Assembly (NCBI RefSeq): GCF_003350325.1
Contig: NZ_QLYZ01000006.1
Location: 1-64,000 of the forward strand
Length of the DNA: 64,000 nucleotides
Source of the DNA: Vibrio rhodolitus
GTDB lineage: Bacteria; Pseudomonadota; Gammaproteobacteria; Enterobacterales; Vibrionaceae
Direction of reading: 5' to 3'
The translations under genes were made by a program, and so were the position numbers. The notes under the pieces are model-generated. The model saw only the letters and a program-made list of their open reading frames with translations, did no database searches and was not told the DNA's origin. Shown here piece by piece: positions 19,672 to 29,260 of this stretch. Position 1 is the first letter of the stretch. Each line of letters begins with the position of its first letter.

Positions 19672-20718
19672 TCAGTGTCCGTAAGTACGTGGCTTAGTGT
19701 AGTAGTCGATGAGCGGTACACACATGTTTGCCAGTAACACTGCAAATGCGACGCCGTCAGGGAATCCACCCCAGCTACGAATGATAAACACCATAGCACC
19801 GATGAAAGCGCCAAAGATTAAGCGACCTTTAACTGTCGTTGAGGCAGAAACTGGGTCTGTGGCAATAAAGAAAGCGCCAAGCATGGTTGCACCAGAGAAC
19901 AAGTGAACCATTGGTGAAGCAGTTTGGTCAGGCGTCAATAGCATAAACAAACCACTCATCACAAATAGACCCGCTAAGAAACTAACCGGGATCTGCCAAC
20001 TGATCACGCGAAGTTTAATCAGTGCAATTCCACCAATAAGATAGGCAAGGTTCACCCACTGCCAGCCAAGACCTGCAAATGCACCAAACTGCGGTTGAGA
20101 CATGGCTTCGCTTGCTGTTTGACCTGCCACTATTGCGGTTTTAAAGCTGTCTAGCGGGGTTGCCATGGTAATGCCATCAATGCCAGTACGGATCTGTTGC
20201 AGTGACAGTCCTTCGACATTAAAGCCAGTAAAGATCAACGAAAACGCGTCTACCATGCTGATTGGCGTAGCTTGCAGCTCTTGTGGCGAAATCCAGCTTG
20301 TCATTTGTACTGGGAAAGAGATCAGCAACACCACATACGCAACCATTGCTGGGTTAAATGGGTTTTGACCAATACCACCGTATAAGTGTTTGGCGATCAC
20401 AATCGCAAACACTAAGCCAATTGTAATTACCCACCAAGGTGACAAGGGTGGAATCGCAATCGCCAACAACCAAGCGGTGACTAGGGCGCTGTTATCGCGC
20501 AGCGCCGACATTGGTGGGCGCTTACGAAGCAACATTACGATTGCTTCAAGACCAAGTGCAATGATGATCGCCATGACTAATTGGATCACCGTGCCCCAAC
20601 CAAAGAAGTAAGTTTGGGTGATAAGACCAGGCAAAGCACAAAGCGCTACCCATTTCATAAGATCAGGAGTGCTTCTGCGGCTATGCGCATGGGGTGAGCT
20701 GGCAATAAAGAAGGCCAC
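19672..20718 (-). CDS. rsxD: Electron transport complex subunit RsxD (RnfD)
   Basis: The 348-residue integral membrane subunit is related to NqrB, with about nine or ten membrane segments. The flavinylation motif D-G-I-T-M-A-T-P puts the covalent FMN on Thr187, the site known for V. cholerae RnfD. The later S-G-A-T-M-L-G-A motif near residue 277 is also conserved in the family. Its start codon overlaps the stop of rsxC by one base. Confidence 0.96.
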   Translation of the reverse strand: MAFFIASSPHAHSRRSTPDLMKWVALCALPGLITQTYFFGWGTVIQLVMAIIIALGLEAIVMLLRKRPPMSALRDNSALVTAWLLAIAIPPLSPWWVITIGLVFAIVIAKHLYGGIGQNPFNPAMVAYVVLLISFPVQMTSWISPQELQATPISMVDAFSLIFTGFNVEGLSLQQIRTGIDGITMATPLDSFKTAIVAGQTASEAMSQPQFGAFAGLGWQWVNLAYLIGGIALIKLRVISWQIPVSFLAGLFVMSGLFMLLTPDQTASPMVHLFSGATMLGAFFIATDPVSASTTVKGRLIFGAFIGAMVFIIRSWGGFPDGVAFAVLLANMCVPLIDYYTKPRTYGH

Positions 20719-23321
20719 TACTCTTTCTCCTCAGATTGTTTTTGTTGTTCTTGTTGTGCTTTACGTGCCTTTGCGCGCGCAATGGCAGCAGCGACTGCAG
20801 CTTTTTTCGGATCGTCTTGCTTAGATTCGGCTTCAGCTTCGACTGCTTCAGTTTCAACGCTATCAGCCTCATCCGCTTTGGCTTCTTGCTCAGCTTTGCG
20901 CGCTTTAGCGCGAGCAATGGCAGCAGCGACTGCAGCTTTTTTCGCATCGTCTTGCTTAGGCTCGGCTTTAATGGCTTCAGTTTCAACGGCATCAGCGTCG
21001 TCCGCTTTCGCGTCTTGCTGTGCTTTGCGTGCTTTAGCGCGAGCGATGGCAGCAGCAACTGCAGCTTTTTTCGCATCGTCTTGCTTAGGCTCGGCTTTAA
21101 TGGCTTCAACTGCGACTGATTCAGTTTCAACAGCATCAGCGTTATCCGCTTTGGCTTCTTGCTGTGCCTTGCGTGCTTTAGCGCGAGCGATGGCAGCAGC
21201 GACTGCAGCTTTTTTCGGATCGTCTTGCTTAGGTTCGGCTTTAACGGCTTCAGCTTCGACTGCTTCAGTTTCAACGGCATCAGCGTTATCCGTTTTGGCT
21301 TCTTGCTCTGCTTTGCGTGCTTTAGCGCGAGCAATGGCAGCAGCGACCGCAGCTTTTTTCGCATCGCCTTGCTCTGGTTGCGAATCAGTCGCGTCAGTCT
21401 TATCGGCTTGCGCTTCTTGCTCTGCTTTACGCGCTTTGGCGCGGGCTACCGCAGCGGCAACTGCTGATTTTTTATCGCCAGCAGCATTCTCGCTTTCGTC
21501 ACTGGCTTGCTGCTGAGCTTTTTTCGCTTTAGCACGAGCAATGGCTGCGGCAACAGCGTCTTTTTTGTCTGCTGTGCTAGTGCTGTTATCTGCTGTATCA
21601 GCGCTTACTGGTTGTTTTTCAGCCTTGCGTTCGCGCGCTTGACGTTTACGTTCTTCACGTAGTTTCGCCATTTCACTGTTGTCTGGCTCAGTTTGTCCCT
21701 GCTGCAGTGCTTGGGCTTGTTTTGCCTTCGCGCGTGCAATGGCAGCCGCGACAGCCGGTTTAACATTGGCTTCTTGGCTTGGCTCTTGGGTTTTCTGGGC
21801 TTTAACACGTGCAATAGCTGCCGCGATCGCATCATCTCCGCCGGAATCTTTCATCTCTTTGCGACGATCATCGGCAGCTTTCTTAAAGCGGTTTTCACGT
21901 TCCGCTTTGTCGCGTTCCATACGTGCTTTTTTGTTTTCAAAACGCACACGCGCACGCTCAGATGCATCCGCTTCTTCTTTACGAATGCGGATCTCAGCTT
22001 TAGCTTGGCGATAGTACTGAACAAGAGGGATTTCACTTGGGCAAACAAAGGCACAAGCACCACACTCAATACAGTCTTTGATGTTGAGCTCTTCACATTT
22101 ATCTAGCTCTTGCGCTTTCGCATGCCATTGCAGTTGCTGAGGTAACAGCGATGCCGGACAAGCTTCAGCACACTGACCACAGCGAATGCAAGCCATTTCG
22201 TATTGATCGGTTGGGATCTCACGACGGGTTGGCGCTAAAATACAGTTCGCTGTTTTAGTGATTGGCACGTCGGTGTGTGGCAAAGTAAAGCCCATCATCG
22301 GTCCACCCATAATTAGGCGTGGCGATTTCTTATCGGCTTTATAGTCAAACTCATTAAGTAGCGCTTGTACTGGTGTGCCGATCAGTGCCCAAACGTTTTT
22401 TGGCTGCTTAAAGGTGTTCCCCGTCAGCGTGACGATTCGCTCAATCAAAGGTTCGCCATGGATAACTGCGCGCTGAATCGCATACAGGGAGCCAACGTTT
22501 TGCACCAATAAGCCAATATCAGCGGGAATGCCGTTGTTTGGTACTTCTTTATTGGTCAGCACTTTGATTAACTGCTTTTCACCACCCGAAGGGTATTTGG
22601 TCGGAATGACGCGAATAACAATATCTTTGTCTTGAGCGGCAAGTTCAAGTGCTTTAATGGCTTGGGGTTTATTGTCCTCAATACCAATAATGGTGAGCTT
22701 AGGCTTAAGAATGTGCTCAACAATATCAATGCCTTGAATGACTGCTTGGGCATACTCTTGCATCAACACATCGTCGGCGGTGATGTAAGGTTCGCATTCA
22801 GCGGCATTGACGATAAGGATTTCAGTACGACCTAGCCCCGATTGAATTTTTTTCGCGGTTGGGAAGCCAGCGCCGCCCATACCAGAGACACCTGCTTGAC
22901 GAACAATTTCGATCAAGGCTTCAGGCGTCATACTTTGGTAATCAGCAACAGGATTGCGCTCAATCCATTCCTCTTGATTATCGGGTTCAATCACCACGCA
23001 CATTTCAGATAAACCTGAAGGGTGGGCGGTAGTACGAGGTTCGATAGCCGTGACAGTACCGGATGTTGGTGCATGCACAGGCAACATAAAGCTGGTGTCG
23101 TATTTGGTTAGTGGCTGACCTTTTAGTACTCGCTCGCCAACAGAGACAATTAAGTTGCCTGGTTGACCAATATGCTGCTTGATTGGCAACACAAGTTGGT
23201 TGGCTATCGAAGCTCTGGCTAAAGGTGTCTTAAGTGACTGCAGTTTATTTTCTGGTGGATGAACCCCACCAGGAAAGTCCCAAAGAGCGCCATTTTTGAT
23301 TTGTTTAATTAGTGGCTGCAT
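20718..23321 (-). CDS. rsxC: Electron transport complex subunit RsxC (RnfC) with long repetitive tail
   Basis: The 867-residue peripheral subunit carries the NADH/FMN-binding part of the complex (G-G-V-H-P near residue 20; G-M-G-G-A-G-F-P-T near residue 150) and two 4Fe-4S motifs at about 378-388 ([12 protein letters not shown]) and 418-428 ([12 protein letters not shown]). From about residue 440 it changes to a charged Lys/Glu/Ala-rich tail with nine copies of an [13 protein letters not shown] unit; the last five are nearly identical, 43-48 residues apart. RnfC tails vary in length among bacteria; this one is longer than the E. coli protein (740). The tail is probably a coiled or helical extension of unknown role. 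Confidence 0.95.
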   Translation of the reverse strand: MQPLIKQIKNGALWDFPGGVHPPENKLQSLKTPLARASIANQLVLPIKQHIGQPGNLIVSVGERVLKGQPLTKYDTSFMLPVHAPTSGTVTAIEPRTTAHPSGLSEMCVVIEPDNQEEWIERNPVADYQSMTPEALIEIVRQAGVSGMGGAGFPTAKKIQSGLGRTEILIVNAAECEPYITADDVLMQEYAQAVIQGIDIVEHILKPKLTIIGIEDNKPQAIKALELAAQDKDIVIRVIPTKYPSGGEKQLIKVLTNKEVPNNGIPADIGLLVQNVGSLYAIQRAVIHGEPLIERIVTLTGNTFKQPKNVWALIGTPVQALLNEFDYKADKKSPRLIMGGPMMGFTLPHTDVPITKTANCILAPTRREIPTDQYEMACIRCGQCAEACPASLLPQQLQWHAKAQELDKCEELNIKDCIECGACAFVCPSEIPLVQYYRQAKAEIRIRKEEADASERARVRFENKKARMERDKAERENRFKKAADDRRKEMKDSGGDDAIAAAIARVKAQKTQEPSQEANVKPAVAAAIARAKAKQAQALQQGQTEPDNSEMAKLREERKRQARERKAEKQPVSADTADNSTSTADKKDAVAAAIARAKAKKAQQQASDESENAAGDKKSAVAAAVARAKARKAEQEAQADKTDATDSQPEQGDAKKAAVAAAIARAKARKAEQEAKTDNADAVETEAVEAEAVKAEPKQDDPKKAAVAAAIARAKARKAQQEAKADNADAVETESVAVEAIKAEPKQDDAKKAAVAAAIARAKARKAQQDAKADDADAVETEAIKAEPKQDDAKKAAVAAAIARAKARKAEQEAKADEADSVETEAVEAEAESKQDDPKKAAVAAAIARAKARKAQQEQQKQSEEKE
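20736..21375 (-). repeat. In-frame tandem repeats in rsxC, five near-identical units
   Basis: The block around AATGGCAGCAGCGACTGCAG recurs at 20781, 20916, 21045, 21189 and 21333. Unit lengths are 135, 129, 144 and 144 bases, all multiples of three, so copy-number change keeps the frame. More diverged units continue to about 21850. Confidence 0.9.
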
Positions 23322-23329
23322 ACCAGTCC

Positions 23330-23914
23330 TTAATTCACACTTTTCTGCACAGAGGCAGAATCGGTCACATCAACAACAGGAATGGCGTTTAGTTGCCACT
23401 TCCAATTCGCTGTAGTCGTAGCTACAGGGATCATCTCGATACAATCCGTTGGACAAGGCGATACACATAAGTCACAGCCAGTACACTCATCCTTAATCAC
23501 AGTATGTACCGCTTTGGTACCACCGACGATCGCATCGACCGGACAGGCTTGAATACATTTGGTACAACCAATACACATATCTTCATGAATAAACGCGACA
23601 GTTTTAACCGCCTCATCAAGGTTGTGTGCAGACTCGGTTGCTTCAACGCCCATTAGATCAGCCAGCTTTTCAATCGTAGCTTGACCGCCCGGAGGACATT
23701 TATTGATTGCATCACCATTGGCAATCGCCTCAGCATAAGGGCGACAGCCTGGGTAGCCACATTGACCGCACTGTGTTTGCGGCAAAATCTCGTCGATCTG
23801 GTCGACAATCGGGTCACCCTCAACTTTAAAACGAATTGACGCAAAGCCGAGAATGGCACCAAAAACAGCGGCAAGTACCGCGAGTGCGATAATCGCGATT
23901 AGTATTGAACTCAT
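23330..23914 (-). CDS. rsxB: Electron transport complex subunit RsxB (RnfB)
   Basis: The 194-residue iron-sulfur subunit has an N-terminal hydrophobic anchor (residues 1-26), the 4Fe domain C-G-Q-C-G-Y-P-G-C (first Cys near residue 49), and two ferredoxin motifs, [12 protein letters not shown] and [12 protein letters not shown]. It transfers electrons to or from ferredoxin in Rnf complexes. It is preceded by rsxA, with start and stop sharing one base at 23914, and followed by rsxC after 8 bases. Confidence 0.96.
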   Translation of the reverse strand: MSSILIAIIALAVLAAVFGAILGFASIRFKVEGDPIVDQIDEILPQTQCGQCGYPGCRPYAEAIANGDAINKCPPGGQATIEKLADLMGVEATESAHNLDEAVKTVAFIHEDMCIGCTKCIQACPVDAIVGGTKAVHTVIKDECTGCDLCVSPCPTDCIEMIPVATTTANWKWQLNAIPVVDVTDSASVQKSVN

Positions 23915-24495
23915 TACAGCTTCACCAAACCTGTAAAGCCCATAAAGGCAAGGGACATAAGACCTGCGGTGATCATTGCAATAGAGGCACCCTTAAATGG
24001 GGTCGGTACGTCTGCAACTGAGATACGCTCACGCATTGAGGCAAAGATGATTAACACCAAAGAGAAACCAACTGCTGCACCAAAGCCGTAAATGATCGAC
24101 TCGATAAAGTTGTGGTTTTCATTGATGTTAAGTAGCGCGACACCGAGCACGGCACAGTTGGTCGTGATCAGCGGTAAGAAGATTCCCAGCAGGCGATAGA
24201 GCGTTGGGCTGGTTTTGTGCACCACCATTTCAGTAAACTGAACCACCACGGCGATCACCAGAATAAAGCTCATGGTACGCAAATATTGCAGCCCAAGTGG
24301 GGCAAGAATATAGCTTTCCACTAAATAGGCACACACTGACGCCAGAGTTAGAACGAAAGTGGTCGCTAACCCCATGCCAATAGCAGTTTCTAATTTCTTA
24401 GAAACCCCCATAAATGGACATAAGCCCAAGAACTTCACCAGTACAAAGTTGTTCACCAGCACAGTGCCGACCAACAACAAAAGATATTCGGTCAT
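23914..24495 (-). CDS. rsxA: Electron transport complex subunit RsxA (RnfA)
   Basis: The 193-residue integral membrane subunit has six transmembrane segments and the conserved [14 protein letters not shown] motif with Cys26, paired in the family with a second Cys near residue 113 (T-T-N-C-A-V-L-G). It is the first gene of the complete rsxABCDGE operon. In E. coli the complex keeps SoxR reduced; in vibrios the homologous Rnf complex is an ion-coupled ferredoxin:NAD oxidoreductase. Confidence 0.96.
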   Translation of the reverse strand: MTEYLLLLVGTVLVNNFVLVKFLGLCPFMGVSKKLETAIGMGLATTFVLTLASVCAYLVESYILAPLGLQYLRTMSFILVIAVVVQFTEMVVHKTSPTLYRLLGIFLPLITTNCAVLGVALLNINENHNFIESIIYGFGAAVGFSLVLIIFASMRERISVADVPTPFKGASIAMITAGLMSLAFMGFTGLVKL

Positions 24496-24859
24496 AATTT
24501 TTTATTTAAAGAAATCCGATCCCGATATTATCCCGCTTTGCTTGCTTAATAACAACCAAGGAAAGATAAGGTTTTAGGTTGTTGAGTAAAAATTATACGC
24601 AAAATACGTGCTAAAAGAGCGGAAAACGTTTCCGTGCGCCACGCAGCGTGAGATGGAATGTTGCGCAAAACCACTATAACTGAAGCAATCCAATTACATT
24701 GAAATAACAAATGACCGTCGGTAGCGAGAGGCATTAAACAAACTTTACAATACGCCTTCTTTTCGTGTTGCTTCTGTGAAGTTGTACTGAAAACGAAAAT
24801 GACAAAAAACTTACTATCTGCAAGGTTTTAGTTTAAACGTTGTCATCAAGGAGTTTGAT
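24496..24859. other. Divergent intergenic region between rsxA and the Dcu-type gene
   Basis: These 364 bases should hold both promoters. At 24620-24634 there is a palindrome CGGAAA-ACG-TTTCCG that resembles a LacI/GalR-family operator (AACGTT centre). No FNR-type or ArcA-type site was clear by eye. Confidence 0.35.
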
Positions 24860-26173
24860 GTGTTTTTGATAGAATTTTTAGTTGTTTTGGGATGTATTTT
24901 AATTGGTGCTCGGATCGGTGGTATCGGTCTGGGTGTAATGGGTGGTATTGGTCTGGCGATCTTAAGCTTTGTCTTCGGTCTAAAACCAACCAGTCCGCCA
25001 ATTGATGTAATGCTAATGATCATGGCAGTGGTTGCTGCGGCAGCGGCGATGCAAGCGGCTGGTGGTCTTGATTATCTGATTAAAGTGGCGTCTAACATTT
25101 TACGTAAGAACCCTCGCCAAATTACTTTTATCGCCCCGCTTGTTACGTGGTCATTCACTTTCTTAGCGGGTACTGGTCACGTAGCTTACTCAGTGCTGCC
25201 AGTGATTGCTGAAGTAAGTCGTCGTAGTGGTATTCGTCCTGAGCGTCCACTCGGTATGGCGGTAATTGCCTCTCAGTTTGCTATCGTTGCTAGCCCAATT
25301 GCCGCTGCAGTGGTTGCATTAGTGGCATTCCTTGAGCCGCAAGGCATTACTCTTGCTGACGTTCTGATGGTAACTATTCCTGGTACGTTCCTTGGTCTTG
25401 CATCTGCTTGTTTAATTGTGAACAAACTAGGTAAAGAGCTAAAAGACGATCCTGAATACCAACGCCGCATGCAAGATCCAGCTTTCCGCAAAGAGATGGA
25501 AGAAGAGACTCAAGTAGAAGAGATCGAAATTCGTCCAGAAGCGAAACGCGCGGTTGGTCTGTTCCTATTTGGTGCATTGGCAGTGGTTATCATGGGTGCA
25601 TTCCCATTCCTAAGACCAAACTTTGATGGTTCACCAATGGGTATGGCACATACGATTGAAATCATCATGTTAGCAATGGGTGCTTTGATCATCCTAATCT
25701 GTAAACCAGATGGCAATGCGATTACCCAAGGTTCAGTTTTCCACGCGGGTATGCGTGCGATTGTGGCAATCTTTGGTATTGCATGGCTTGGCGATACTTT
25801 TATCGGCGGTCACGATGTGATGGTTAAAGAAGCGGTATCGGGTATGGTGGAATTGGCACCATGGACCTTCGCCTTCGCACTGTTTGGTCTTTCTGTGATG
25901 GTTAACAGCCAAGGTGCAACTACGGCAGTATTGGTACCAGTAGGTATTATGCTGGGTCTACCACCTGAAGTGATTATCGCGACTTTCGTGGCGGTAAACG
26001 GTTACTTCTTTATTCCAAACTACGGTCCTATCATCGCGTCAATCGACTTTGACCGCACGGGCACGACTAAGATTGGTAAATACATCTTTAACCACAGCTT
26101 TATGATCCCGGGTCTACTGAGCCTAGTGTTCAGTATCATCTTTGGCTTTATCTTTGCTGGTATGGTGTTGTAA
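24860..26173 (+). CDS. Anaerobic C4-dicarboxylate transporter (DcuA/DcuB family)
   Basis: The 437-residue inner-membrane protein aligns with E. coli DcuA and DcuB along its whole length: the N-terminal [23 protein letters not shown] near residue 111, P-E-R-P-L-G-M-A, and [15 protein letters not shown] at the end. Family members exchange or import fumarate, malate, aspartate and succinate, mainly under anaerobic conditions. The H-V-A-Y motif is more DcuB-like, but the choice is not certain, so no symbol is given. The start is a GTG with an AAGGAG ribosome site 6 bases upstream; the overlapping ATG two bases earlier is out of frame and quickly stops. Confidence 0.9.
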   Translation: MFLIEFLVVLGCILIGARIGGIGLGVMGGIGLAILSFVFGLKPTSPPIDVMLMIMAVVAAAAAMQAAGGLDYLIKVASNILRKNPRQITFIAPLVTWSFTFLAGTGHVAYSVLPVIAEVSRRSGIRPERPLGMAVIASQFAIVASPIAAAVVALVAFLEPQGITLADVLMVTIPGTFLGLASACLIVNKLGKELKDDPEYQRRMQDPAFRKEMEEETQVEEIEIRPEAKRAVGLFLFGALAVVIMGAFPFLRPNFDGSPMGMAHTIEIIMLAMGALIILICKPDGNAITQGSVFHAGMRAIVAIFGIAWLGDTFIGGHDVMVKEAVSGMVELAPWTFAFALFGLSVMVNSQGATTAVLVPVGIMLGLPPEVIIATFVAVNGYFFIPNYGPIIASIDFDRTGTTKIGKYIFNHSFMIPGLLSLVFSIIFGFIFAGMVL

Positions 26174-26234
26174 TCGCTGCAGACGGAGTCTGTCACCCTG
26201 ATTCAAGGGATAGTTGATAGCAATAGTTGATAAC

Positions 26235-26258
26235 AAAGGCGCCTTCGGGCGTCTTTTT
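26235..26258 (+). terminator. Rho-independent terminator after the Dcu-type gene
   Basis: AAAGGCGCC pairs with GGGCGTCTTT around a TTC loop, followed by a T run. Confidence 0.8.
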
Positions 26259-26302
26259 GCTGTTTGCGAGTTAGCAGAGGGGAGACCGTGAAAAATAGAT
26301 AT

Positions 26303-26328
26303 AAAAAAGCCGCGTCAAAGGACACGGC
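26303..26328 (-). terminator. Rho-independent terminator of tRNA-Asn
   Basis: On the minus strand GCCGTGTC pairs with GACGCGGC (one G-U) around CTTT, followed by TTTTTT, 15 bases past the tRNA end. Confidence 0.85.
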
Positions 26329-26342
26329 ATTTTTATGGAATT

Positions 26343-26418
26343 TGGCTCCTCCTGCTGGGCTCGAACCAGCGACCTGCGGATTAACAGTCCGTCGCTCTAC
26401 CAACTGAGCTAAGGAGGA
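26343..26418 (-). tRNA. tRNA-Asn (GTT)
   Basis: The 76-base minus-strand sequence folds as a standard cloverleaf: acceptor TCCTCCT/AGGAGGA, D arm with AGCTCAGTTGGTAGAGC, anticodon loop CTGTTAA with anticodon GTT, T loop TTCGAGC, and an encoded 3' CCA after discriminator G. It stands alone, with its own terminator downstream. Confidence 0.97.
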
Positions 26419-26552
26419 ATTGCATTAAGCGGGGCGAATCTTATCTATAGCCCTTTTTTCTGTCAATAGTTTTTATCGGTCAAAAATAAAAATTAGCGAA
26501 GAAAAATAACTTTACTTTTCGCTACCCCGCGTGGTTATTGGGCTGCAATTAG

Positions 26553-26587
26553 TTATCCACTAAAATTGTGGATAAGTATGTGAATTA
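26553..26587. promoter_or_regulatory. DnaA-box triplet, possible DARS1-like element
   Basis: Three DnaA boxes lie close together: TTATCCACT (26553-26561, one mismatch to TTATNCACA), the inverted TGTGGATAA (26567-26575, perfect), and TGTGAATTA (26579-26587, one mismatch, same orientation as the second). E. coli DARS1, which reactivates DnaA to the ATP form, also lies next to uvrB and is built on a core of three DnaA boxes. The assignment is inference from position and box layout. Confidence 0.5.
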
Positions 26588-26731
26588 CGACTTAATAAGC
26601 GAAATAACGATAAAAAGATGATCATTATTTATAGATGGAAAGATTCACTGATCAAATGAAAGAGGCAGTAATTACAAGCAACTAAGTTGTCTTTTGATCA
26701 AATTTGAGATCAGTAACAAAGAAAAGATCGC

Positions 26732-26780
26732 TGTGGAAAAACAAAGGATAACTGGTGTTTTGTGTATAAGCTGTGAATGA
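26732..26780. promoter_or_regulatory. Second DnaA-box group upstream of uvrB
   Basis: TGTGTATAA at 26761-26769 is a perfect DnaA box on the minus strand. TGTGGAAAA (26732-26740) and TGTGAATGA (26772-26780) each have one mismatch and the same orientation. Together with the triplet at 26553 they make six boxes in 228 bases. Confidence 0.5.
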
Positions 26781-26910
26781 CAGCGAGAGGGATTTTAGCG
26801 AGGGGCGCTAATTAGGGTCGGGAATAATATCAGCTTCTGTTGTTGGGATCTAGCATGAATAACAAAAACAATCGCCAAATCTTAGACTATTTTTAAATTG
26901 GGGCTTGAGT

Positions 26911-26926
26911 CTGTATATGTATACAG
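26911..26926 (+). promoter_or_regulatory. LexA (SOS) box of uvrB
   Basis: CTGTATATGTATACAG is a near-perfect SOS box (CTG-N10-CAG with the alternating TA core), 41 bases upstream of the uvrB start. uvrB is a classic LexA-repressed gene. Confidence 0.93.
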
Positions 26927-26967
26927 TCAAAATGCTCATATGATGTAGATAAGCTTTTGAGGATGTC

Positions 26968-28998
26968 ATGAGTAAACTTTATGACCTAGTATCAGACTAC
27001 AAACCCTCGGGTGATCAGCCAACGGCGATTAATCAATTGCTGGAAGGTCTCGATGCCGGTCTTGCCCATCAAACCTTATTAGGGGTAACGGGCTCGGGTA
27101 AAACCTTTACTTTGGCGAATGTTATCGCCACTGCTCAACGTCCCGCCATATTGCTTGCGCCAAACAAAACCTTGGCTGCGCAGCTCTATGGAGAAATGAA
27201 AGCTTTTTTCCCCAATAACGCGGTTGAGTTTTTCGTTTCTTATTACGATTACTATCAGCCAGAAGCGTATGTACCCACCACGGATACCTTTATCGAGAAA
27301 GATGCCTCAATAAACGCGCACATTGAGCAAATGCGTTTATCCGCTACCAAGGCGTTACTTGAGCGTAAAGATGCCATTATTGTTGCCTCGGTCTCAGCGA
27401 TTTATGGTTTGGGCGATCCGCAATCTTATCTACAAATGATGCTGCATATTCGTCGCGGCGATGTGATGGATCAAAGGGATATTTTACGTCGCCTAGCTGA
27501 GCTTCAATATAGCCGTAATGATGTCGCGTTTGAGCGCGGGCAATTTCGCGTACGTGGTGAAGTGATCGACATCTTCCCGGCAGAATCCGATCAAGATGCA
27601 CTGCGCATTGAGATGTTTGATGATGAGATTGATTGTATCAGCATCTTTGATCCTCTGACTGGTGTGGTTAAGCAGCGTGACTTGCCGCGTTACACGGTTT
27701 ACCCGAAAACGCACTATGTCACACCGCGCGATAAAATTTTAGAAGCGGTCGAGCAGATCAAAGTAGAGTTAGAAGAGCGCAAAAAATACCTGCTTGAGAA
27801 TAACAAGCTACTTGAAGAGCAGCGCATTAGCCAACGTACACAGTTTGATATCGAAATGATGAACGAGCTTGGTTTTTGCTCCGGTATTGAAAACTACTCG
27901 CGCTACTTAAGTGGACGCAGTGAGGGTGAGCCACCACCAACCTTGTTCGACTATTTGCCTGCAGATGGTCTTCTCATCATTGATGAGTCCCATGTTACGG
28001 TGCCGCAGATTGGCGCGATGTTTAAAGGTGACCGTTCACGTAAAGAAACCCTAGTTGAATATGGTTTTCGCTTGCCGTCGGCATTAGACAACCGCCCGCT
28101 TAAGTTCGATGAATTTGAAGCCTTGGCGCCGCAAACCATTTTTGTCTCTGCTACACCTGGCAACTATGAGTTAGAAAAGTCAGCTGACGAGATTGCAGAT
28201 CAGGTGGTACGCCCCACAGGCTTGCTAGACCCTGAGCTTGAAGTGCGCCCGGTTGCGACGCAAGTCGATGATCTTCTGTCAGAAGTACGTATTCGTGCAG
28301 CAAAAGATGAGCGAGTGTTAGTCACCACTCTCACCAAGCGCATGGCGGAGGATTTAACCGAATACTTAAGCGAACATGATGTACGTGTTCGTTATCTGCA
28401 CTCAGATATCGATACCGTAGAACGAGTTGAAATCATTCGCGACTTACGCTTGGGTGAATTTGACGTGTTAGTGGGCATTAACTTACTTCGTGAGGGTTTG
28501 GATATGCCAGAGGTGTCGTTGGTCGCGATTCTTGATGCGGACAAAGAAGGCTTCTTACGCTCAGAGCGCTCACTGATTCAGACCATAGGCCGTGCAGCTC
28601 GTAACGTAAATGGTAGAGCGATTCTCTACGCTGACCGAATTACTGGTTCGATGAAACGTGCCATGGACGAAACCAACCGTCGTCGCGAGAAGCAGCACGC
28701 ATACAACCTAGAGCAAGGCATTGAACCACAAGCACTGAAACGAAATATCAAAGATATCATGGAGCTTGGTGATATTGGTAAAGCGCGCAAGCAGCGTACG
28801 GGTAAAGCGGTACCGTTATCGAAAGTGGCAGAGCCTTCTCAAGATTACCATGTACTTACGCCACAACAGCTGGAAAAAGAGATCAGCAAGTTGGAAGCGC
28901 AAATGTATCAGCATGCACAGGATCTTGAGTTTGAATTAGCAGCAGCGAAACGGGACGAAATCGAGCAACTACGCGCTCAATTTATTGCCAATAGCTAG
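26968..28998 (+). CDS. uvrB: Excinuclease ABC subunit UvrB
   Basis: The 676-residue nucleotide-excision repair helicase-like protein has the Walker A motif G-V-T-G-S-G-K-T-F near residue 40, the damage-probing beta-hairpin [12 protein letters not shown] near residue 93, the D-E-S-H motif near 339, the conserved helicase motif VI (Q-T-I-G-R-A-A-R-N) near 541, and the C-terminal UVR coiled coil that binds UvrC (last 40 residues). Length matches E. coli UvrB (673). A LexA box precedes it. The following hairpin belongs to the convergent qrr1 sRNA. Confidence 0.98.
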   Translation: MSKLYDLVSDYKPSGDQPTAINQLLEGLDAGLAHQTLLGVTGSGKTFTLANVIATAQRPAILLAPNKTLAAQLYGEMKAFFPNNAVEFFVSYYDYYQPEAYVPTTDTFIEKDASINAHIEQMRLSATKALLERKDAIIVASVSAIYGLGDPQSYLQMMLHIRRGDVMDQRDILRRLAELQYSRNDVAFERGQFRVRGEVIDIFPAESDQDALRIEMFDDEIDCISIFDPLTGVVKQRDLPRYTVYPKTHYVTPRDKILEAVEQIKVELEERKKYLLENNKLLEEQRISQRTQFDIEMMNELGFCSGIENYSRYLSGRSEGEPPPTLFDYLPADGLLIIDESHVTVPQIGAMFKGDRSRKETLVEYGFRLPSALDNRPLKFDEFEALAPQTIFVSATPGNYELEKSADEIADQVVRPTGLLDPELEVRPVATQVDDLLSEVRIRAAKDERVLVTTLTKRMAEDLTEYLSEHDVRVRYLHSDIDTVERVEIIRDLRLGEFDVLVGINLLREGLDMPEVSLVAILDADKEGFLRSERSLIQTIGRAARNVNGRAILYADRITGSMKRAMDETNRRREKQHAYNLEQGIEPQALKRNIKDIMELGDIGKARKQRTGKAVPLSKVAEPSQDYHVLTPQQLEKEISKLEAQMYQHAQDLEFELAAAKRDEIEQLRAQFIANS

Positions 28999-29013
28999 GT
29001 GGTAAATTACAGA

Positions 29014-29108
29014 CAAAAAAATAGCCAATAGAAATGGTTCTATTGGCTGTCATTTGTGAATACTAAGTTCACTAACAACGTCAGTTGGCTAGGTGACCCG
29101 TTAGGGTC
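29014..29108 (-). ncRNA. qrr1: Quorum-regulatory small RNA Qrr1
   Basis: On the minus strand a roughly 95-base RNA begins with the GACCC-TAAC-GGGTC hairpin (29108-29095), continues with the conserved Qrr pairing core (contains GCCAACTGACGTTGTTAG, at about 29089-29072), and ends in a strong terminator, AGCCAATAGAA/TTCTATTGGCT followed by seven T (29051-29015). It has a sigma-54 promoter 12 bases upstream and LuxO sites further up, divergent from luxO, as for qrr1 in V. harveyi and V. cholerae. With Hfq it represses translation of the LuxR/HapR-type master regulator at low cell density. Confidence 0.95.
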
Positions 29109-29119
29109 ATTGTTACTAC

Positions 29120-29135
29120 AGCACTATTCATGCCA
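29120..29135 (-). promoter_or_regulatory. Sigma-54 promoter of qrr1
   Basis: Read on the minus strand, TGGCATG-AATA-GTGCT matches the sigma-54 -24/-12 consensus, with GG and GC ten bases apart. The inferred start at 29108 is 12 bases downstream of the GC element. Confidence 0.88.
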
Positions 29136-29197
29136 ATTATTAATCGCTGATTAAGCCTAATATTTCATACAAAGTTTGGATTTTTCTTGGTCAATAT

Positions 29198-29222
29198 TTG
29201 CAAATTGCAATGCGCAATGCAA
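29198..29222. promoter_or_regulatory. LuxO binding sites upstream of qrr1 and luxO
   Basis: TTGCAAATTGCAA (29198-29210) is a perfect match to the palindromic LuxO motif TTGCA-N3-TGCAA. A second, overlapping near-palindrome TTGCAATGCGCAATGCAA covers 29205-29222. They lie about 90-115 bases upstream of the qrr1 start, a normal enhancer distance, and within 65 bases of luxO, fitting the known autorepression of luxO. Confidence 0.85.
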
Positions 29223-29260
29223 TTATTGGAACAAAATGCAATCAAAATCCTGGCTAGGTT

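Larger units (their letters stand above)
26419..26967. other. 549-bp intergenic region upstream of uvrB
   Basis: No gene was found here. It holds a cluster of DnaA boxes in two groups (26553-26587 and 26732-26780) and a LexA box (26911-26926), each listed separately. The region between the groups is AT-rich. Confidence 0.7.

Noticed and set aside
20681..21516. Long open frames opposite and within the rsxC repeat region
   Set aside because: They arise from the low-complexity repeats of rsxC read in other frames; their products are repetitive Leu/Lys- or Ala/Phe/Ser-rich strings with no ribosome sites.
26203..26403. Open frame across the tRNA-Asn gene
   Set aside because: It overlaps the tRNA and its terminator and has no coding support.
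29014..29051. Hairpin after uvrB as the uvrB terminator
   Set aside because: The T run lies on the minus-strand side, and the hairpin is the terminator of the minus-strand qrr1 RNA; on the plus strand it lacks a good T run.
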